Assembly: GCA_028284635.1 (NCBI GenBank) | Contig: JANQRJ010000053.1 | Location: forward strand, 1 to 45,533 | Reading direction: 5' to 3' | Origin: Pelagicoccus sp. | GTDB lineage: Bacteria > Verrucomicrobiota > Verrucomicrobiia > Opitutales > Opitutaceae | Length of the DNA: 45,533 nt | Shown here: positions 31,307 through 40,016 of the stretch, in pieces | Layout of the letters: each line of letters opens with the position of its first letter | How positions within the stretch are numbered: the first letter of the stretch is position 1 | Notes under the pieces: generated by a model | Databases searched by the model: none | What the model was told of the DNA's origin: nothing | Seen by the model: the letters and a program-made list of their open reading frames with translations, nothing else | Position numbers and translations under genes: made by a program

Positions 31307-33079
31307 TCACTGGTTGTTTGCCTCGGCCATCGCCCGCTCCGCCCTGCGGCGCTCGCGAATGGCGGCAAAGCGCAGCAAGGCCCCAGCGGCAATCACGAAA
31401 CCGCCGATGAATAGGATGATGAAACGTCCAGCCCAATCCTCGGGAAAGAAGATCAGCAGCAGCATCGCCCCACCCATCACGAACGCCGCCCGGCTCACCA
31501 GCATGCCTTGTCTCGCATCCTTGGATACACCCACTTCATCCTTGAAATCGACAGGCGTATGCATGCGCTCGAAGAACGCCTTGAGCCGATCCTTGTACTC
31601 CTGAGAGGCATTCTTGAAAAACGGTATCGTAGCCAGAGTAGCCGCAAGAGAGAAGATGAACACCCACGCCGCTCGTTGCTGTATCGACCAGGGGTTGTCG
31701 AAAAGCCTCGCGTCGATCACCGAGTAGATCGAGGGCATGAGGCCCGCTGCGAAGATCACGAAAAAGGACCACCGAGGAATTCTGCGAAGGTAGAGCGAGA
31801 TCATCATCGGAAAGGCCAGCGGAATGCCGATGACCGAATTGATGAGCAGATAGGCGTCGAAAAGCTTGATCTTGCCCATCTGACTCAGAACCAGGCTCTG
31901 CGAAATGATAAGGGCTCCCAGGATGAAGGTGGCCCAGCGACCGGCTCTCACTCCCTGCTCACTCGTCAGTTCCGGCATGCGGAAACGGCGGCGCAGCGGC
32001 GGCAGCATGTTACGCACCACCTGGCCCGCCACGCCGTTGATGCCGCTGTCCATGCTGCTCATCGTCGCCGCGAACATCGCCGCGATCAGGATGCCCAAAG
32101 CTCCCTGCGGCAGCAGCTCTCGGGCGATGACCGCATAGGAAGCGGTCGCCGGATCGTCCAGACTAGCCGCCACGCCCGCAGCGGCCACCTGATCCGAGTA
32201 CATGAAGCGAGCCACCATCGGCGGGATGAACCAGACTGCCGTCCCGACGAACATCAAGACCATGGCCAGCCAACTCGCCCGGCTCGCCTCGCGGCCGTCC
32301 TTGCAGGTCAGATAGCGGCCCGCCTGGTTGAAGCTGATCTGCTGGTAGACCTGCATGATGAAGATCACGATGATCCACTTCCAAGAAAACTTGTCGTCCG
32401 GAAACTCGCCCGGCTCCTTCACGAACTTGAAATCGTCCGCGAAACGGGGATCGCTGAAATAATCGAAAAACGCCCCGAAACCGCCGATCTCCCGCAGACT
32501 CAGAAACGCCACGACCAGCGTGATGGCGAAGACGATCAAGCCCTGCACGAAGTCCGTCGCCATGACCGCCCATTTTCCCCCGCTAGCCGAGTAGAAGACC
32601 ACGATCGCCCCGATCACTATAATCGTGCCCACCAAGGGAAAGCCGAAAAGCGAGCTCACGAAAACCGCCAGGGCCCACAACTGAATGGCCGAAGCGAAGG
32701 GGTACAGAAACACGCCCAGGTAGACCTGGAACTGCTCCACCTCGGGACCGAAGCGCTCCCTCAGGATGTCCGCCAAGGTGAACGCCCGCGTCTGCCGCAT
32801 CCAGCGCCCCAGAAACAAGGCCCCCGCCAGGTAGCCAACCACGTTCGCCGCGTAGATCACCAGAAAGGTCGGCCCCGCATCGTAGGCCGCCGAGGCGTTG
32901 CCCGTGAAGGTGAAGGCGCTGATCCCCGCGATCAGGATACTCGAGCCAACCAGCCACCAAGTGCCTTGGGCGCCGCCGCGAACGAAGTCGCTGACATTGC
33001 GATTGTCCTTGGAAAAGGAGAAGCCCAAAACGAGCAGCAGCACCAGGTAGATGCCGAGAGTCACATATTCGATCGTCAT
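31307..33079 (-). CDS. Sodium:solute symporter (SSS family)
   Basis: A 590-aa integral membrane transporter of the SSS family (TC 2.A.21), using the sodium gradient to import a solute, often a sugar. Typical stretches are MTIEYVTLGIYLVLLLVLGF, WWLVGSSILIAGISAFTFTG (TM2 region), FTLADILRERFGPEVEQF, and AAMFAATMSSMDSGINGVAG (the conserved sodium-site helix with paired serines). There are about 12-14 hydrophobic segments. The ATG at 33079 begins the first helix; a longer frame to 33286 is not hydrophobic or conserved-looking. It lies upstream of the PL14-like gene on the same strand, so it may import the sugars released, but the repeat lies between them and co-transcription is uncertain. Confidence 0.9.
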   Translation of the reverse strand: MTIEYVTLGIYLVLLLVLGFSFSKDNRNVSDFVRGGAQGTWWLVGSSILIAGISAFTFTGNASAAYDAGPTFLVIYAANVVGYLAGALFLGRWMRQTRAFTLADILRERFGPEVEQFQVYLGVFLYPFASAIQLWALAVFVSSLFGFPLVGTIIVIGAIVVFYSASGGKWAVMATDFVQGLIVFAITLVVAFLSLREIGGFGAFFDYFSDPRFADDFKFVKEPGEFPDDKFSWKWIIVIFIMQVYQQISFNQAGRYLTCKDGREASRASWLAMVLMFVGTAVWFIPPMVARFMYSDQVAAAGVAASLDDPATASYAVIARELLPQGALGILIAAMFAATMSSMDSGINGVAGQVVRNMLPPLRRRFRMPELTSEQGVRAGRWATFILGALIISQSLVLSQMGKIKLFDAYLLINSVIGIPLAFPMMISLYLRRIPRWSFFVIFAAGLMPSIYSVIDARLFDNPWSIQQRAAWVFIFSLAATLATIPFFKNASQEYKDRLKAFFERMHTPVDFKDEVGVSKDARQGMLVSRAAFVMGGAMLLLIFFPEDWAGRFIILFIGGFVIAAGALLRFAAIRERRRAERAMAEANNQ

Positions 33080-33505
33080 AGAAAGCGGGGTTGAGAGGTC
33101 GTAAAAGCCGACATGCTGGCAGCCCGCCACGCGCAGGAGAAGCAGTTTTTCAGCATTTTTTCCAACCCTGGAAAGAAGAGCCCTACGCCAAGCTCGCTCC
33201 CCGCTAGCCAACGATGTGAAAACCAGCATATCCCGACATGTATTCGCCGATCTAATACGCTCGCTAAGCATTCTCGATAGCCACAACCCCCAAGGAGCTC
33301 AGCGAAAGACAATGGAAGCGAACGCCGCGTAACGCTTTCCGTCAGTGTCTGGAAAACCTTACGATTGTCTGAAAGCAAATGAACTGATTCGCAAATGTTT
33401 AAATTCGTATCTTTCTGATTTTCAACAAGAAGCAGATCCCTCTCTTCAAGAAGACACCTTTGGCAACAGAACTGCTGAAGCAGGGCACTCCCAAACACCT
33501 ATACT
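33080..33505. other. 426-bp divergent intergenic region
   Basis: Region between the symporter and the VPDSG-protein gene. It should hold both promoters, but no convincing -35/-10 pair, operator or RNA was recognised. The minus-strand open frames in it do not look like proteins. Confidence 0.4.
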
Positions 33506-34018
33506 ATGAAAAAGAAAATACTCTCTATCCTTTCCTTGGCGCTCGTCGCCGCAACCACGTCGAACGCCGTGAGCTTCGTCTATAACTTCTCCCAAGGCGG
33601 TTACTCCGAAGGAGCCACCATTACCGGCAAGTTCTCCGTGGAGGACACCGCAGTCCTAGACGGCATCATCGACAGCAGCGAGATCATCGACTTCATGGTC
33701 AGCTTCAGCGGAAACAGCCTGGTGCCTGCCTTCTCCATCGCTGCCGACGCGCTGGCCACCTCCGTGTTCTACGATCTCGATGGCACGATCGGCAACGACC
33801 TTGGCGAAAATGTCGGAGCCATAGGTCTGGGTAAGATCTACGACGCCTTCAATATCAGTCCATTTTCAAGCACAGTGAGCACCGGCGTCAGTGCGGACCT
33901 ATCCTTCCAGCAAGTCGCTGTCGCCGACCCCGTAAAAGTGCCGGACACCGGTTCGACCTCCATCCTCCTCATCGGCAGCGTCCTGGCAATCGCAGCGATC
34001 CGCAGACGCCTCCGCTAG
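33506..34018 (+). CDS. VPDSG-CTERM (PEP-CTERM-like) sorted exported protein
   Basis: A 170-aa exported protein. It has an N-terminal signal peptide (MKKKILSILSLALVAATTSN, cleaved near NAV), a beta-rich central part of unknown function, and the C-terminal sorting signal KVPDTGSTSILLIGSVLAIA followed by AIRRRLR. The signal is a VPD(S/T)G motif, one hydrophobic helix and a basic end. This is the verrucomicrobial counterpart of PEP-CTERM, expected to be processed by an exosortase-type enzyme encoded elsewhere. The body (YNFSQGGYSEGATITGKFSV, YDLDGTIGNDLGENVGAIGL) resembles other small surface or matrix proteins of this type. A strong terminator follows. Confidence 0.85.
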   Translation: MKKKILSILSLALVAATTSNAVSFVYNFSQGGYSEGATITGKFSVEDTAVLDGIIDSSEIIDFMVSFSGNSLVPAFSIAADALATSVFYDLDGTIGNDLGENVGAIGLGKIYDAFNISPFSSTVSTGVSADLSFQQVAVADPVKVPDTGSTSILLIGSVLAIAAIRRRLR

Positions 34019-34048
34019 ACGACCCTCGAAGAGCTATTACTTTCAACC

Positions 34049-34085
34049 AAAGCTCCCGACAGCGAAAGCCGTCGGGAGCTTTTTC
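34049..34085 (+). terminator. Rho-independent terminator after the VPDSG-CTERM gene
   Basis: A 12-bp stem (aaagctcccgac / gtcgggagcttt) with a 10-nt loop followed by a T-run, 30 nt after the stop codon. It could also serve the converging transaldolase transcript. Confidence 0.9.
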
Positions 34086-34396
34086 GTGCCCACATGACAC
34101 GCTGCTGATAGCCGAGATCAGTTAACACTATTCTCTTGATTAATGGCGGTGATTTCTCCTCGGTTTGCGTCCTGACGATTTTCCTGGCTAGAGCGATTGC
34201 CAACCGAATTGCTGGTGGCGAAAAGCGTGCCGGGACGGCCCGTGCCACCTTTTCTGTTCGTGAATCGGAAGTGATCCAACTCGGATAAAGGCAGAGCCCG
34301 ATCCTGCATTGCTTTCGCGAGCAACCCTCTACGCTCTTCGAGTTACGCCGGTCGAGAGTTCGCTCCCACCTGTCCGATCTCTTTTCAAACCCTCCC
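34086..34396. other. 311-bp gap downstream of transaldolase
   Basis: No gene was recognised; minus-strand open frames here look random. At 34295-34309 the minus strand reads ATGCAGGATCGGGCT, matching the conserved loop of the 75-bp elements at 13 of 15 positions, but without recognisable arms. It may be a decayed copy. Confidence 0.35.
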
Positions 34397-35353
34397 TTAC
34401 TCGATCTTCGATTTGACCAAGGCTTCCAGTTTGTCGATGTCGGCGGCGAAGTTGCGGATGCCTTCGGCGGTCTTTTCGGTGGCCATGGCATCTTGGTTGA
34501 ACATCCAGCGGAAGGCTTTCTCGTTCATCTCGATGCGGGCGATGTCCTTGGCTTTGGACTTCTCGGCGTCGAGCTTGCGCTCGACCGGGTCGCTGGAGTT
34601 GCTGAGCTCGTCGAGCAGGCCGGGGGAGATGGTAAGCAGGTCGCAGCCGGCGAGCTCAAGGATCTCGCCGACGTTGCGGAAGCTGGCGCCCATGACTTCG
34701 GTCTGGTAGCCGAACTTCTTATAATAGTCGTAGATGGCCTGCACGGAGTGGACTCCGGGGTCCTCGGCGGGAGCGTAGGTCTTGCCGGTCTTGGCTTTGT
34801 GCCAGTCCATAATGCGACCGACGAAGGGGGAGATGAGCGTGACTTTCGATTCGGCGCAGTGCACGGCTTGAGCCATGGAGAAGAGCAGCGTAAGGTTGCA
34901 GTGGATACCATCCTGCTCGAGCTGGGCGGCGGCGTTGATGCCTTCCCAGGTGGAGGCTATCTTGATGAGGACGCGGTCGCGGGAGATGCCGTTCTTTTCG
35001 TAGAGGGCGATGATGTCGCGGGCCTTGGCAGCAGTGCTTTCGGTGTCGAAGGAGAGGCGGGCGTCCACTTCGGTGGAAACGCGACCGGGCACGATATCCA
35101 GAATCTCGATACCGAAGAGCACCAGCAGCTCGTCGATGACTTTTTCGACAAGGGCGGGACCTGAGAGACCAGAGTCCTTGGAGGCGACAACGGCTTTGTC
35201 GAGGATGGCGGCGTACTCTTCCTTTTCGACGGCCTTGAGGATGAGAGTCGGGTTCGTAGTGGCGTCGCGCGGGGCGAACTCCTTCATGGTTTGGAAGTCG
35301 CCGGTGTCGGCCACGACGGTGGTGAATTGCTTGAGCTGGTCGAGCTGGGTCAT
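34397..35353 (-). CDS. tal: Transaldolase
   Basis: A 318-aa class I transaldolase of the pentose phosphate pathway (TalB type), interconverting sedoheptulose-7-phosphate + glyceraldehyde-3-phosphate and erythrose-4-phosphate + fructose-6-phosphate. The Schiff-base lysine is Lys131 in [13 protein letters not shown], and Asp16 in VVADTGDF corresponds to the catalytic Asp17 of E. coli TalB. The [12 protein letters not shown] and [15 protein letters not shown] blocks are intact, and the length is standard. A G/T-rich tract (C/A-rich in sense) lies before the ATG. It is monocistronic, diverging from the SIS-domain gene. Confidence 0.97.
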   Translation of the reverse strand: MTQLDQLKQFTTVVADTGDFQTMKEFAPRDATTNPTLILKAVEKEEYAAILDKAVVASKDSGLSGPALVEKVIDELLVLFGIEILDIVPGRVSTEVDARLSFDTESTAAKARDIIALYEKNGISRDRVLIKIASTWEGINAAAQLEQDGIHCNLTLLFSMAQAVHCAESKVTLISPFVGRIMDWHKAKTGKTYAPAEDPGVHSVQAIYDYYKKFGYQTEVMGASFRNVGEILELAGCDLLTISPGLLDELSNSSDPVERKLDAEKSKAKDIARIEMNEKAFRWMFNQDAMATEKTAEGIRNFAADIDKLEALVKSKIE

Positions 35354-35507
35354 GGTTTAGGTTCTGGGTGTTGGGTTGTTGGTACTGGGTTGCGGCTATT
35401 AGGTTCGCGGTTTGGGAGTTGAGCGACAGTAGCTCGAAAGGTCGAACGCAAATGACCTTGTTTCCGTTTCATTTCGGAACAGTTTTGGGCAATTAGAAAT
35501 CGGGATC

Positions 35508-36230
35508 ATGCTAAAGGAGAACTATTTTAAGACCGCGCAAGTCCTGTTGGATCGCGTGTATTTGCAGAATCAGGCGGAGATCGAGCGACTAGGACCGTTG
35601 ATGGCGGAGTCGGTGGCGGCGGGTGGAGTCATCCACACTTTTGGCAGCGGGCATTCGGAGATCGTCGGACGCGAGATGGTGGGCCGGGCTGGGGGCCTGG
35701 TTTGCGTGAGCGCCATTCTGGATACGACAGGCGGCTTCATTGAAAACCTGGCGGGCTACGGGAGAGAACTGGCAGCTCGCTACGACCGCAACCACGGGCT
35801 GCGCGAGGGGGAATTCATCATCGTCATTTCGAACTCGGGAAAGAATTGCTCGCCGATCGAGGTGGCGGAGTACGCCAAGGAAAAGGGCTTGAAGGTGATC
35901 GCCTTGACGTCGGTGGGCATGGCTCAGCAAGTGAAGACGACTCACCCAAGCGGCAGGAAGCTGCACGAGATCGCCGACTACGTCTTGGACAACTGCGGCT
36001 CGATGGGCGACGCGATCGTGGAACTCCCGGAAAAGGGCAAGTTTGCCGGCCCGACCTCGACCTTGGCGGGAGGATTGCTGATCAATCTCCTGCAAATGGA
36101 GATCCTGGATTGCTTGGCCGCGAAGGATCGCGACGCTCCCCTGCTGCGCAGCCAGAATACCGAAGGGGCGATGGAGGCGAACCGGGAGCTGGCCCGAAGC
36201 TACCAGGGGCGGTTGAGCAAGCCGCTGTAG
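35508..36230 (+). CDS. SIS-domain phosphosugar-binding protein
   Basis: A 240-aa cytoplasmic protein with a single SIS (sugar isomerase) domain in the UPF0309-like subgroup. It has a helical N-terminus, then GGVIHTFGSGHSEIVGREMV with the phosphate-binding GSGHS. IIVISNSGKNCSPIEVAEYA and KVIALTSVGMAQQVKTTHPS follow, and the GPTSTLAGGLLINLLQMEIL helix ends the fold. Such proteins bind or isomerise phosphosugars, but the substrate is unknown. AAAGGAGA precedes the region of the ATG at 35508. The stop TAG is part of a GTAG that begins a palindromic repeat (36227-36296). Confidence 0.85.
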   Translation: MLKENYFKTAQVLLDRVYLQNQAEIERLGPLMAESVAAGGVIHTFGSGHSEIVGREMVGRAGGLVCVSAILDTTGGFIENLAGYGRELAARYDRNHGLREGEFIIVISNSGKNCSPIEVAEYAKEKGLKVIALTSVGMAQQVKTTHPSGRKLHEIADYVLDNCGSMGDAIVELPEKGKFAGPTSTLAGGLLINLLQMEILDCLAAKDRDAPLLRSQNTEGAMEANRELARSYQGRLSKPL

Positions 36231-36296
36231 CTGAAAGGCCTGCGTTCTCGTAGTCGCGTTCGTGAGAACGCGGCTACGCGGAAAGACTTTGGCTAC
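36227..36296. repeat. GTAG/CTAC-bounded repeat at the SIS gene stop codon
   Basis: The unit starts GTAG at 36227 (containing the TAG stop) and ends GGCTAC at 36296. Inside, gtagtcgcgttc (36250-36261) and gaacgcggctac (36266-36277) form a 12-bp stem with one mismatch. It is related in plan to the repeat at 12316, which shares the aaagactttgg segment. Confidence 0.65.
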
Positions 36297-36352
36297 AGCT
36301 CACACTCCCGCGCTTGCGCTGGATCGTTTTCGGGCCTAGGGGTTTCTCTCCG

Positions 36353-36703
36353 ATGTATCAGGTCACATTCAGCGAACAGTCTCTCAAGGAGCTCGAAAAG
36401 CTTCCCAAGCTCCAGCAACTCGCTGTGATCGAGCCGCTTAGCAACTTGACGGAGCGACAGCTCAACCACCCGGAGGAACCGCTGGGCGCTTTTCGTCGCA
36501 GCGGCAAGTCAGTCTACCGCTTACGCTCGGGCGAGCATCGAATCTACTTCGAGCGAAAGGGCGGCACTTTGAACACCCTTTGCATTCTGCACAAAAACAC
36601 TCTCACCGACTTCATATTTCGCACCAAGCTGCCTATCAGCGAGGAACAGCTCGTCGAGCAACACTCCTCCTTCTGGAAGTATCTGGAAACCCTGAAGCAC
36701 TAG
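36353..36703 (+). CDS. RelE/ParE-fold protein without partner antitoxin
   Basis: A 116-aa protein with the RelE/ParE toxin-like fold. It opens MYQVTFSEQSLKELEKLPKL, the strand-helix start of the family. The central GAFRRSGKSVYRLRSGEHRI and YFERKGGTLNTLCILHKNTL sheets correspond to the family's GxYRlRvGdyRv-type core and final strand. A long C-terminal extension (FIFRTKLPISEEQLVEQHSS) is unusual for RelE toxins. No antitoxin gene flanks it: the next gene, 19 bp downstream, is a phospholipid synthase. It may be a domesticated RNase-fold or regulatory protein and not a toxin. Start ATG at 36353. Confidence 0.68.
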   Translation: MYQVTFSEQSLKELEKLPKLQQLAVIEPLSNLTERQLNHPEEPLGAFRRSGKSVYRLRSGEHRIYFERKGGTLNTLCILHKNTLTDFIFRTKLPISEEQLVEQHSSFWKYLETLKH

Positions 36704-36722
36704 GCGACGACCCCAATCCATT

Positions 36723-37580
36723 TTGCAGCAAGAAGATCCCGAACTCGAAGAAAAGGAGATCGCCAAAATCGACGGCAGCCGGGCAAGCCGAATCTATCTG
36801 CTGCCCAATCTCTTCACCGCCGGCAATCTGTTCTTCGGCTTCCTGGCAATCAGGAACTGCATCCTAGCCCGCTTCAATGTGATGATCGGAGGCGAGCTGG
36901 TCGACGCCACCGCCCTCTACCGACAAGCGGTGCTCTTCATTCTCGGCGGCATGCTCTGCGATTCGCTGGACGGTCGCGTGGCTCGGCTGGGCGGCCGCGA
37001 ATCGTTGTTCGGCAAGGAATTCGACTCGATCGCGGACATCGTCACCTTTGGCCTAGCGCCCGCTCTGATGGTCCTCTTCCTCATCCTCAGTCCGGCCAAC
37101 AACGAGGACTACTCCACCAAGATCGGGTTCTTCCTCGCGTTCGTCTACCTGCTTTGCGCCGGGGTACGGCTGGCCCGCTTCAACGTCATCACCCACCCAG
37201 CCGTGCATTCGGAGAAGATATCGCAGGCGAGCAACGACTTCATCGGACTCCCGGTGCCCGCAGCTGCCGGCATGATCGCCACGCTCGTGCTCGTGATGAC
37301 CAAGCACAATCTGGAGGTCAAATTCGCCATCTTGCTGCCCTACCTAATGCTGCTCATCTCCCTCCTCATGATCAGCAACGTCCGCTACCCCAGCTTCAAG
37401 AACATAGGTTGGCAGACCCAGATACGCTTTCGCGCCTTCGTTGTCGCGCTGGCCGTTGTCGGCCTCGTCTACTTCTACCGCGAGTATGCGCTAGCCCTCG
37501 CCTTTCTAATCTACCTCTTCTGGGGAATCGTTCGCCATATCCTCCGAATCAGAAGGCGTAGAGCCAGATTCGCTCGATGA
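36723..37580 (+). CDS. pssA: CDP-diacylglycerol-serine O-phosphatidyltransferase (PssA-like)
   Basis: A 285-aa membrane protein of the CDP-alcohol phosphatidyltransferase family. The catalytic signature is in CDSLDGRVARLGGRESLFGK followed by EFDSIADIVTFGLAP, i.e. D-x2-DG-x2-AR with the spaced G...D-x3-D. About six to seven helices follow. The VYLLCAGVRLARFNVITHPA block and the FIGLPVPAAAGMIATLVL segment are characteristic of the serine enzyme of the second (B. subtilis-like) type, giving phosphatidylserine for phosphatidylethanolamine. The start is TTG at 36723, 19 bp after the RelE-like gene. Phosphatidylglycerophosphate synthase is less likely because of the LPVPAAA block. Confidence 0.82.
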   Translation: MQQEDPELEEKEIAKIDGSRASRIYLLPNLFTAGNLFFGFLAIRNCILARFNVMIGGELVDATALYRQAVLFILGGMLCDSLDGRVARLGGRESLFGKEFDSIADIVTFGLAPALMVLFLILSPANNEDYSTKIGFFLAFVYLLCAGVRLARFNVITHPAVHSEKISQASNDFIGLPVPAAAGMIATLVLVMTKHNLEVKFAILLPYLMLLISLLMISNVRYPSFKNIGWQTQIRFRAFVVALAVVGLVYFYREYALALAFLIYLFWGIVRHILRIRRRRARFAR

Positions 37581-37877
37581 CGCGGGATAGGAAACCCCCA
37601 CTCGCAACGTAGCTCCCTATCGCCTGCTAATAACTTGTTAAATCTCGACCAACAAACAGCCGGACGGCGTCTTTTTGCTCACATGTTCTTTTTTGCCGCT
37701 ATCAATCCCATCAAGCTTGAACAATTCGAAACAGCTCTTACTTCCTGAAACGCAATCTGTTACCCCGCTTGTACCGGATATTCACAGACCATAGTGATAA
37801 GAGTCCTTTTTCTTAAATAATTAACTAATATCCATTGGAATTGTCAGAAACTCCAAAACCCTGCTAACTCCTGCCCA
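37581..37877. other. 297-bp AT-rich region before dnaN
   Basis: An AT-rich non-coding stretch with runs such as tttcttaaataattaactaa shortly before the dnaN start, probably its promoter region. One DnaA-box-like nonamer (atattcaca, 37778-37786) differs by one base from TTATTCACA. A single weak box is not evidence for an origin. No RNA or small gene was recognised. Confidence 0.45.
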
Positions 37878-39020
37878 ATGAAGTTCAAAATCCACCGCGA
37901 CCATTTCAGCAACGGTCTCCAGCAAGTCCTTAACGTCGTCGGTTCGAAAGCCACCATGCCCATTCTCAGCAACGTGCTGATCGAGGCCGAGGGCGAAACG
38001 ATTTCGCTCACCACGACCAACTTGGATCTCGGCATCTGCGCTCGGATCAAGGCCACGGTGGAGGAAGAAGGCTCTGTCACCCTGCCCGTCAAGCGGCTCT
38101 TCTCCATCGTGAAGGAGCTGCCCAACAGCGACGTCAAGGTGGACGCTTCCCCGAACCACCAGGTCAAGATCGCTTCCGGCGGTTCGAACTTCAAGATCAT
38201 GGGCATCAGCCGCGACGAGTTCCCCGCCCTGCCCGAGTTCAGCGACGACCGCTCCTTCACCATCGAGCAGGCCACCCTTTCCAGCATGATCAAGAGCGTT
38301 TCCTACGCTCAGTCCAGCGACGAGACGCGCTACATGCTCAACGGCGTCTACTTCAACTTCATCGAGCCCGAGGAAAACGCTTCCGGCAAGGTCAGTCTAG
38401 TTGCTACCGATGGTCGCCGCCTGGCCAAGATCGACCACGACATGGAAGTCGGCGAAGGCATGTCCGGCAGTCTCATCCTCCCAGCGAAAACCGTGTCCGA
38501 ACTCATGCGCTTGCTCGACAAGGGCGAGACTTTGAAGATCGCTTTCAACGACCGCCGCGTCGCCTTCCAGATTCATACCAAGGATGACTCCGATGGCTTT
38601 GTAGGGGACATCCACCTCGTCTCCAAGGTCGTCGAGGGCAACTACCCGAACTACCAGCAAGTCATCCCCAAGGAGACTCACCAGCGCATCAAGGTCGAGC
38701 GCGAGCTCTTCCTCCAATCCATCCACCGCGCTGCCCTGGTCACCACCGACAAGTCGAACCAGGTCAAAATTCAGATCAGCAACAACCTGATGGAGCTCTC
38801 TGCCTCCAGCCCCGACTTCGGCGAGTCCCACGAATCGCTCGCCATCGACTACAGCGGCCCGGATCTGCAAGTCGCCTTCAATCCCCAGTTTCTCATGGAT
38901 CCGCTCAGAGCCCTCGCCAAGGACGAGATCTTCTTCGAGCTGAAAGACGAGGTCAGCCCCGGCGTCTTCAAGACCCTGGAAAGCTTCCTCTGCGTTATCA
39001 TGCCAGTTAGACTGACTTAA
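37878..39020 (+). CDS. dnaN: DNA polymerase III subunit beta (sliding clamp)
   Basis: A 380-aa sliding clamp with the standard three-domain length. It begins [20 protein letters not shown]. The conserved [20 protein letters not shown] is in domain [17 protein letters not shown] and [14 protein letters not shown] in domain II, and [13 protein letters not shown] near the end. The C-terminus CVIMPVRLT is the signature MPVRL that forms part of the client-binding cleft. It encircles DNA and tethers the polymerase. dnaA, recF and gyrB are not adjacent, so the classical dnaA-dnaN-recF order is broken here. Confidence 0.97.
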   Translation: MKFKIHRDHFSNGLQQVLNVVGSKATMPILSNVLIEAEGETISLTTTNLDLGICARIKATVEEEGSVTLPVKRLFSIVKELPNSDVKVDASPNHQVKIASGGSNFKIMGISRDEFPALPEFSDDRSFTIEQATLSSMIKSVSYAQSSDETRYMLNGVYFNFIEPEENASGKVSLVATDGRRLAKIDHDMEVGEGMSGSLILPAKTVSELMRLLDKGETLKIAFNDRRVAFQIHTKDDSDGFVGDIHLVSKVVEGNYPNYQQVIPKETHQRIKVERELFLQSIHRAALVTTDKSNQVKIQISNNLMELSASSPDFGESHESLAIDYSGPDLQVAFNPQFLMDPLRALAKDEIFFELKDEVSPGVFKTLESFLCVIMPVRLT

Positions 39021-39054
39021 GAAGTAAAAACGAAGAATTAAGAAGTTTCGAAGA

Positions 39055-39108
39055 GCCTACACCTCTCTCCACTTCTGCATTCTGCCTTCTTACTTCTACC
39101 TTTATCCA
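39055..39108 (+). other. Pyrimidine-rich leader before the gene at 39110
   Basis: A C/T-rich run with tctgccttcttacttctacc directly precedes the ATG at 39110, with no purine-rich Shine-Dalgarno. It is of the same kind as the tracts before 8101, 12506 and the minus-strand start at 23794. Confidence 0.5.
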
Positions 39109-39109
39109 A

Positions 39110-39997
39110 ATGTCTGAGCCTGTTCTGCCTCCTTTCGCCGAGCTGCTGGTTTTCGCCACGGTCGGCTTGTCCTTCATCCTCGGGATCCTCAACGTCCGAA
39201 TTTCCTCTCTAAAGCTGGCTGTATTCAATCGTTGGGCACGCTGGTTCGCGGTTTCCACCGGAGCGGCGTATCTCGCTTTCGAGGCGGGCTGGTTCGACCG
39301 TCCTTTCTGGGCCTTGCTCGTGGTGTTCTTTCTCGGCTGGCTTCTGCTCGAGACGCTCTACACCTGGTTTGCCATTAGCGCTCTCAGCCAGAGCGGTCTT
39401 TCGCTCTTTCCCCGCTTTTCCGAGAACAACACCGGCGAGGAGTGGCCGGCCCAGAAGAAGCTGATCGAGGTCAAGGACTGGTTGTCCCAACAAGGATTCG
39501 CCCGCACTCAAGCCCTTGTCGCGGAAATCGCTCCCGGAGTCAAAGTACGCTCCTCCATCTTCCAAAGCGCGGATTCGACTATGCGGCTGCAGGTCCTCTT
39601 CGTCCCGCAGAACAATGGCGACATCGGATTCTGCTTCTCCTTTTCCTCCGAAACGGAGGAAGGCGAACGCATCGTTACCGACAACCTCTACATGCCGTAC
39701 GGCGGCTTCTATCCCGGCAACTGGAGCGTGGTTCGCAAGCCCTGGTGCCGAAGCGTCAAGCGACTGTTCGGCATGCATAGCAAGCGCGTGGCCAACCAAA
39801 GGCTCGTGCCGTACGATATGGAGCCCATTCACGATCTCAACGAGCAGCAGCGAGCTTTGGAGAAAACCAACATCGAAGAAGGCTTTCTCGTGCCGACCCA
39901 CTTGCAGGAAGAATACGGTCGCATCACCTGGGAAGGCCGCTACCGCGTGTGGAAGGAAGTCTGGCTGCTCAACTATCTCGGCATCTCCAGTCGGTAA
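39110..39997 (+). CDS. Hypothetical membrane protein with cytoplasmic C-terminal domain
   Basis: A 295-aa protein I do not recognise. The first 95 residues carry three hydrophobic segments (ELLVFATVGLSFILGILNV, WFAVSTGAAYLAFEAGWF, FWALLVVFFLGWLLLETLYT). The remaining 200 residues are soluble and mixed alpha/beta, with an acidic start after the third helix and conserved-looking aromatic patches (NLYMPYGGFYPGNWSVVRKP, GRITWEGRYRVWKEVW). It follows dnaN by 89 bp and may be transcribed with it. There is no enzymatic motif. The start is the ATG after the pyrimidine-rich leader. Confidence 0.7.
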   Translation: MSEPVLPPFAELLVFATVGLSFILGILNVRISSLKLAVFNRWARWFAVSTGAAYLAFEAGWFDRPFWALLVVFFLGWLLLETLYTWFAISALSQSGLSLFPRFSENNTGEEWPAQKKLIEVKDWLSQQGFARTQALVAEIAPGVKVRSSIFQSADSTMRLQVLFVPQNNGDIGFCFSFSSETEEGERIVTDNLYMPYGGFYPGNWSVVRKPWCRSVKRLFGMHSKRVANQRLVPYDMEPIHDLNEQQRALEKTNIEEGFLVPTHLQEEYGRITWEGRYRVWKEVWLLNYLGISSR

Positions 39998-40016
39998 CCC
40001 GACTCGCAACCTCTTT

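Noticed and set aside
31508-33094. 528-aa ORF antisense to the sodium symporter
   Set aside because: Highly charged His/Arg/Gln-rich shadow of a clear membrane transporter gene.
33076-33498. Minus-strand ORF of 140 aa in the symporter upstream region
   Set aside because: Cys/Leu/Arg-rich random-looking sequence without conserved features.
34015-34491. Minus-strand ORF of 158 aa running from the transaldolase end across the terminator
   Set aside because: It overlaps the 3' end of transaldolase in another frame and crosses a terminator; no protein features.
36353-36703. Complete toxin-antitoxin module
   Set aside because: Only a RelE-like protein is present; no antitoxin-like gene lies on either side.
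37581-37877. Replication origin near dnaN
   Set aside because: Only one imperfect DnaA-box-like site, and dnaA, recF and gyrB are absent nearby.
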